In this document: piece after piece, positions 8,297 to 10,552 of the stretch | Numbering within the stretch: the stretch's first letter is position 1 | How the letters are laid out: each line of letters starts with the position of its first letter | Position numbers and translations under genes: made by a program | The notes under the pieces: generated by a model | Databases searched by the model: none | What the model was told of the DNA's origin: nothing | The model's input: the letters and a program-made list of their open reading frames with translations, nothing else | From: HGM12587 sp045128635 | Lineage (GTDB): Bacteria > Bacillota > Clostridia > Lachnospirales > Lachnospiraceae | Assembly (NCBI GenBank): GCA_045128635.1 | Contig: JBGVRS010000142.1 | Coordinates: forward strand, 1 to 10,552 | Length of the DNA: 10,552 bases | Direction: 5' to 3'

Positions 8297-9225
8297 TATT
8301 CAGCCTTTATGAGTGTTGCAGAGTCAAAATATAGAGAATAATCAATTTCATGAGGCTGACTCATGGCAACCGTATCTGCGATAACTGCCAGATTCCAATC
8401 AAATGCTTTTATAGGAATTTCGAATGTAGAATTACCCTCTGTGTTCGTCTGGAGATATTTTTCTCCATCCACCTTCATATAATCGTAATTCGAGCTTCCC
8501 CATGTAATGACCGCAAAAGCCTGTCCGTTTTCAATACGAACCTGTGTTGGAGATTCTACCATAGCTCTGCCAGAACCACCTTTTAAAGTCACTTCAGCTA
8601 TATATTTCCCATCTTTTAATTCCAGAGATGCCACGGTCTTGATCAAACTTTCATCAAAAGCTTCCAACGGAAGAGAATCTGCACGAAATACCAGTGTTCT
8701 TTCATACCATTTTTCTTTTCTGCGGCTAAATGCTGCGCAGTCTGTTCCCTGATCAAGCGCCTCTACCGGAATGGTAAATGTATAAAAATATTCATCCACA
8801 TCTACAGCTGGCACGTAGTCATCTTCTGACGCTTCTACTGCTTCTAAACCTGTGCCGGGATATACTTTCGTATAGCTGTCACCTTCCAGCTTCATAGTCG
8901 CAGTCATCTGACCATCTAAAACAGTTAATTCACAGGAAAAGATTTTGAACATAGAAGAACTGGATTCAACCGCAATATCATAAGTACCATCTTGGATGAA
9001 TTTACCATAGATTGGAACCATTCCTTCTTCTACAACTTCGATTTTCGTAGTTGTTTCTTCTGCTGAAGCAATTAGATTAGAAGCATCTGCTTCTTCTTCC
9101 AAAATTGTTTCCTCTGACTCAACTGTTGTTTCTTCCACGATTGGTTTTTCTGTTGTTCCGCATCCCATCACCATACTGGATACCGTCAATATAACAAAAA
9201 GTATTTTTTTAACTCGATTTTTCAT
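8296..9225 (-). CDS. Surface lipoprotein with two tandem beta-rich domains, possibly NEAT-like; function unknown
   Basis: I do not recognise a named family. The 309-residue product has a lipoprotein signal (MKNRVKKILFVILTVSSMVM, then GC; lipidated Cys22) and an acidic Thr/Glu-rich linker to about residue 75. Two segments follow that look like duplicates: about 79-186 and 205-307. Each starts DG-T/K-Y, has a central GQ-M/A-x-A strand, a later F-x-IP-V/I-x-A-F/L-D motif and an aromatic, Phe-containing end. The first has SMFKIFSCELTV and a KWYER motif (172-176); the second has GGSGRAMV, WGSSNYDYMKVDG and AMSQPHEIDY. The pattern of about 105-residue beta domains next to an iron/B12-class importer recalls NEAT domains, which hold heme through Tyr or Met, but this is inference. 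AAAGG stands 8 bases before the ATG. The gene follows the terminator-like hairpin and is coupled to the binding protein. A likely role is ligand capture outside the cell. Confidence 0.75.
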   Translation of the reverse strand: MKNRVKKILFVILTVSSMVMGCGTTEKPIVEETTVESEETILEEEADASNLIASAEETTTKIEVVEEGMVPIYGKFIQDGTYDIAVESSSSMFKIFSCELTVLDGQMTATMKLEGDSYTKVYPGTGLEAVEASEDDYVPAVDVDEYFYTFTIPVEALDQGTDCAAFSRRKEKWYERTLVFRADSLPLEAFDESLIKTVASLELKDGKYIAEVTLKGGSGRAMVESPTQVRIENGQAFAVITWGSSNYDYMKVDGEKYLQTNTEGNSTFEIPIKAFDWNLAVIADTVAMSQPHEIDYSLYFDSATLIKAE

Positions 9226-9240
9226 AAATTTGACCTTTCG

Positions 9241-9273
9241 AAAAATGGCCTGTATTACTACAGGCCTGTTTTT
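9241..9273 (-). terminator. Intrinsic terminator or attenuator between cbiK and the lipoprotein/transporter genes
   Basis: GGCCTGTA (9247-9254) and TACAGGCC (9259-9266) form a perfect 8-bp stem with a 4-base loop. On the minus strand the stem is followed by ATTTTT; on the plus strand it is followed by TG and five Ts, so it could act both ways. It lies after the cbiK stop and ends about 16 bases before the next ATG, which leaves no room for a separate promoter. Partial read-through would make cbiK much more abundant than the downstream genes. Confidence 0.8.
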
Positions 9274-9289
9274 CTTATACGTAATCTAA

Positions 9290-10315
9290 TTATTTAGCGC
9301 TATCAACTGCAGCCTGTGTATGTTCTACGATTAAATCCTGGATAGCTTCAATCTGTCCAAGACCTTCTACTACAGATACAACTTCGTATCCTGCAGCTTC
9401 GAATTCATATGCCCATGCGCCAGCTTCTTCTAAACCAGCCATATCATTGTTTGCGTGGTCACCAGCTACGATCATCAGTGGACGAAGAACAACTCTTTCA
9501 TATCCGCCAGCTTCTACTAATGGCATTACATCTTCTAACATTGGGGAACCTTCAACTGTACCTACGAAGTAGTTTGTATGTCCTCCTTCTGTGAGAACTG
9601 TCTGCATTTTTGCATATACTGCGTTAGATTCATGATGTGTACCATGTCCCATGAATACGATTGCTGTTTTTCCATCATCATATTCTGCTGTTGCATCAAC
9701 GATTGCTGTAGCAACCTTCTGGAAATCTTCATCAGATGTTAAGAGTGGTTCGCCAACTGTTACACTTTCGAATGAATCAGAATATTCAGCAAGTGTTGTT
9801 GTTAATTCTTCATATTCAATACCGTTCATTAAAAGTGTTGGCTGAACAACAAGATTTTTAACGCCGTTAGCAACTGCACGGTCAAGAGCTTCTGTTACAT
9901 TATCAATTTTTACATTGTCACGGCTCATTACATGATCGATGATAATCTGGCTTGTGAAACCTCTTCTTACAGAATATTCTGGGAATTCAGCTTCAACTTT
10001 TTCTTCGATTGCGCCGATTGTAAGACGTCTGTTGTCGTTGAAGCTTGTACCAAAGCTTACTACAAGAAGTTCATTTTCACCGATTTCATCCTGGTTTCTT
10101 GTGTTGTCTAAAGAAGCATCGCCTGTTTCATAGTTTTCTTCATCTTCTGCTGCTTCTTCCACTGGAGCTTCTGTTTCCTCTTCTACAGGTGCTTCAGCCT
10201 CTTCTTCTGTTGCTGCTGGAGCTTCAGCAGCTGGTTCTTCTTTAGAACCGCATCCAATCACTAAGGATGCCACCATTGCTGCGCAGAGTAATGCGCTTAA
10301 CAGTTTCTTTTTCAT
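9290..10315 (-). CDS. cbiK: CbiK-type sirohydrochlorin cobaltochelatase, predicted exported lipoprotein
   Basis: CbiK enzymes insert Co2+ into sirohydrochlorin at the start of the anaerobic B12 route. This 341-residue protein begins MKKKLLSALLCAAMVASLVI then GC, a clear lipoprotein signal with Cys22. An acidic Glu/Ala/Pro/Thr tether follows (about 25-65) with the repeat EAPVEEET/EAPVEEAA. The chelatase domain runs from about 82 to 338: LLVVSFGTSFNDNRR, VVQPTLLMNGIEYEEL, FMGHGTHHESNAVY with His224, GTVEGSP with Glu255, and RPLMIVAGDHANNDMAG with His287. Two His and one Glu at this spacing are the metal ligands known in CbiK. The enzyme part looks intact; the odd feature is location, since sirohydrochlorin is made in the cytoplasm. 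Exported CbiK proteins are known from Desulfovibrio (CbiKP). The start at 10315 is fixed by GGAGG 9 bases upstream and by the signal peptide; a longer reading to 10414 adds non-coding-looking sequence. First gene of the array. Confidence 0.92.
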   Translation of the reverse strand: MKKKLLSALLCAAMVASLVIGCGSKEEPAAEAPAATEEEAEAPVEEETEAPVEEAAEDEENYETGDASLDNTRNQDEIGENELLVVSFGTSFNDNRRLTIGAIEEKVEAEFPEYSVRRGFTSQIIIDHVMSRDNVKIDNVTEALDRAVANGVKNLVVQPTLLMNGIEYEELTTTLAEYSDSFESVTVGEPLLTSDEDFQKVATAIVDATAEYDDGKTAIVFMGHGTHHESNAVYAKMQTVLTEGGHTNYFVGTVEGSPMLEDVMPLVEAGGYERVVLRPLMIVAGDHANNDMAGLEEAGAWAYEFEAAGYEVVSVVEGLGQIEAIQDLIVEHTQAAVDSAK

Positions 10316-10324
10316 TTTTTCTTT

Positions 10325-10330
10325 CCTCCA
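10325..10330 (-). promoter_or_regulatory. Strong ribosome binding site of cbiK
   Basis: The minus strand reads TGGAGG, then 9 purine-rich bases, then ATG at 10315. It decides the start over the in-frame upstream ATG at 10414, and a lipoprotein signal peptide begins directly at this ATG. Confidence 0.85.
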
Positions 10331-10340
10331 ATTCAAATGA

Positions 10341-10369
10341 AATATAATTATTTTATTGAAACACTTAAA
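10341..10369 (-). promoter_or_regulatory. Weak candidate promoter for the operon
   Basis: On the minus strand TATATT (10346-10341) lies 17 bases after TTTAAG (10369-10364). The -10 is good, the -35 matches the consensus at only three of six bases, and the leader before the ribosome site would be very short. It is the best candidate in an AT-rich gap; the real promoter may lie further right. Confidence 0.2.
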
Positions 10370-10419
10370 TTTCACTTCCTTGAAGGCTCGAATGAAATAT
10401 ATTTTTTCCCCCAATCAGC

Positions 10420-10440
10420 ACCACCCGTCTAACGGGTGGT
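10420..10440. repeat. Perfect 9-bp inverted repeat
   Basis: ACCACCCGT and ACGGGTGGT flank a 3-base loop (CTA on the plus strand). No T-run follows on either strand, so it is not an intrinsic terminator. It is the hairpin nearest the operon and would be the subterminal hairpin if the block is an IS200/IS605-like end. Confidence 0.8.
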
Positions 10441-10470
10441 TTGCTCTGCGGCTATAAGCCTTTGTTACCG

Positions 10471-10492
10471 GCCAGCGCCTAAAGACGCTGGC
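10471..10492. repeat. Perfect 7-bp inverted repeat
   Basis: GCCAGCG (10471-10477) pairs with CGCTGGC (10486-10492) around an 8-base loop. It belongs to the same hairpin chain. Confidence 0.75.
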
Positions 10493-10532
10493 TTTCACTT
10501 CGTTCAAGCCTATCGCCTTTGCCGCCTTCGCC

Positions 10533-10547
10533 ACCCCTAGAAGGGGT
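10533..10547. repeat. Perfect 6-bp inverted repeat
   Basis: ACCCCT (10533-10538) pairs with AGGGGT (10542-10547) around a 3-base loop, close to the right edge of the window. Confidence 0.65.
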
Positions 10548-10552
10548 TACGT

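Larger units (their letters stand above)
10411..10552. mobile_element. Hairpin-rich, GC-richer block resembling an IS200/IS605-type element end (partial)
   Basis: The G+C content changes sharply near 10411, from A/T tracts to a block holding at least four short perfect inverted repeats in about 130 bases: 10420-10440, 10450-10460 (GGCT/AGCC), 10471-10492 and 10533-10547. No gene of the operon reaches it and no coding sequence is convincing. Closely spaced subterminal hairpins without U-tracts are typical of IS200/IS605 ends, where single-stranded hairpins are recognised by the transposase, and of the omega RNA overlapping the right end of tnpB elements. Assignment is by pattern and general resemblance only; no transposase is visible and the right boundary is outside the window. 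Alternatives are a structured RNA or an intergenic palindromic repeat. Confidence 0.4.

Noticed and set aside
10316..10414. In-frame N-terminal extension of cbiK to an ATG at 10414
   Set aside because: The extension encodes AT-rich, Lys/Phe/Ile-heavy sequence, would bury the signal peptide, and has no ribosome site, whereas TGGAGG is ideally placed for the ATG at 10315.
10420..10440. Hairpin read as an intrinsic terminator upstream of cbiK
   Set aside because: Neither strand has a T-run after the stem (minus: GCTGATTGGGGG; plus: TTGCTCTGCGG). The stem fits a mobile-element end better.
10415..10534. Short frame on the minus strand through the hairpin block (about 39 codons from a GTG, ending TGA)
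   Set aside because: There is no ribosome site, it runs straight through the palindromes, and its Arg/Lys/Ala-rich translation has no family resemblance.
10547..10552. ACG TAA on the minus strand at the right edge as the tail of a tnpB gene
   Set aside because: The position suits a transposase gene ending before its right end, but two codons are not evidence.
1..10552. CRISPR array, tRNA or rRNA genes
   Set aside because: No regularly spaced identical repeats and no tRNA- or rRNA-like sequence were seen; the window is almost fully occupied by protein genes.

Overview
The window is about 10.5 kb of AT-rich DNA that looks like a gut-type anaerobic Firmicute, most likely class Clostridia (Lachnospiraceae-like). 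This is inferred from the low G+C, strong AGGAGG-type ribosome binding sites, lipoproteins with acidic Glu/Ala/Thr linkers and the anaerobic (cobalt-early) cobalamin gene set. Species cannot be named from the sequence alone.

Almost everything is one tightly packed array on the minus strand, read from right to left. From 10315 down to 9290 lies cbiK, a sirohydrochlorin cobaltochelatase made as an exported lipoprotein. A strong hairpin with a U-tract (9241-9273) follows it. Next come a second lipoprotein with two related beta-rich domains (9225-8296), a substrate-binding lipoprotein (8296-7136), a FecCD/BtuC-type permease (7107-6088) and an ABC ATPase (6074-5298). Corrin-ring genes follow directly: cbiD (5286-4135), cbiF (4120-3362), cbiG (3362-2316), cbiH (2323-1595) and a cbiJ-cbiE-cbiT fusion that starts at 1580 and runs off the left edge. 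Gene junctions are overlaps or gaps under 30 bases, except the terminator-bearing gap after cbiK.

The cytoplasmic enzymes cover the middle of the anaerobic pathway: C11 methylation (CbiF), lactone opening (CbiG), C1 methylation (CbiD), ring reduction (CbiJ) and C5/C15 methylation with decarboxylation (CbiE/CbiT), plus the C17 methylation/ring contraction step (CbiH). cbiL, cbiC, cbiA, cbiP, cbiB and a cbiMNQO cobalt importer are not in the window. In the importer's place stands an iron-siderophore/B12-class ABC transporter with two extra surface lipoproteins. The striking point is topological: the cobalt chelatase is predicted to sit outside the membrane, beside a binding-protein-dependent importer. 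This suggests surface capture or metal handling of a tetrapyrrole or cobalt chelate that then feeds corrin synthesis.

The right end (about 10411-10552) is visibly more GC-rich and is a chain of perfect hairpins. It resembles the end of an IS200/IS605-type element rather than operon DNA. No cobalamin riboswitch or convincing strong promoter is visible between it and cbiK, so how the operon is started is unclear from this window.
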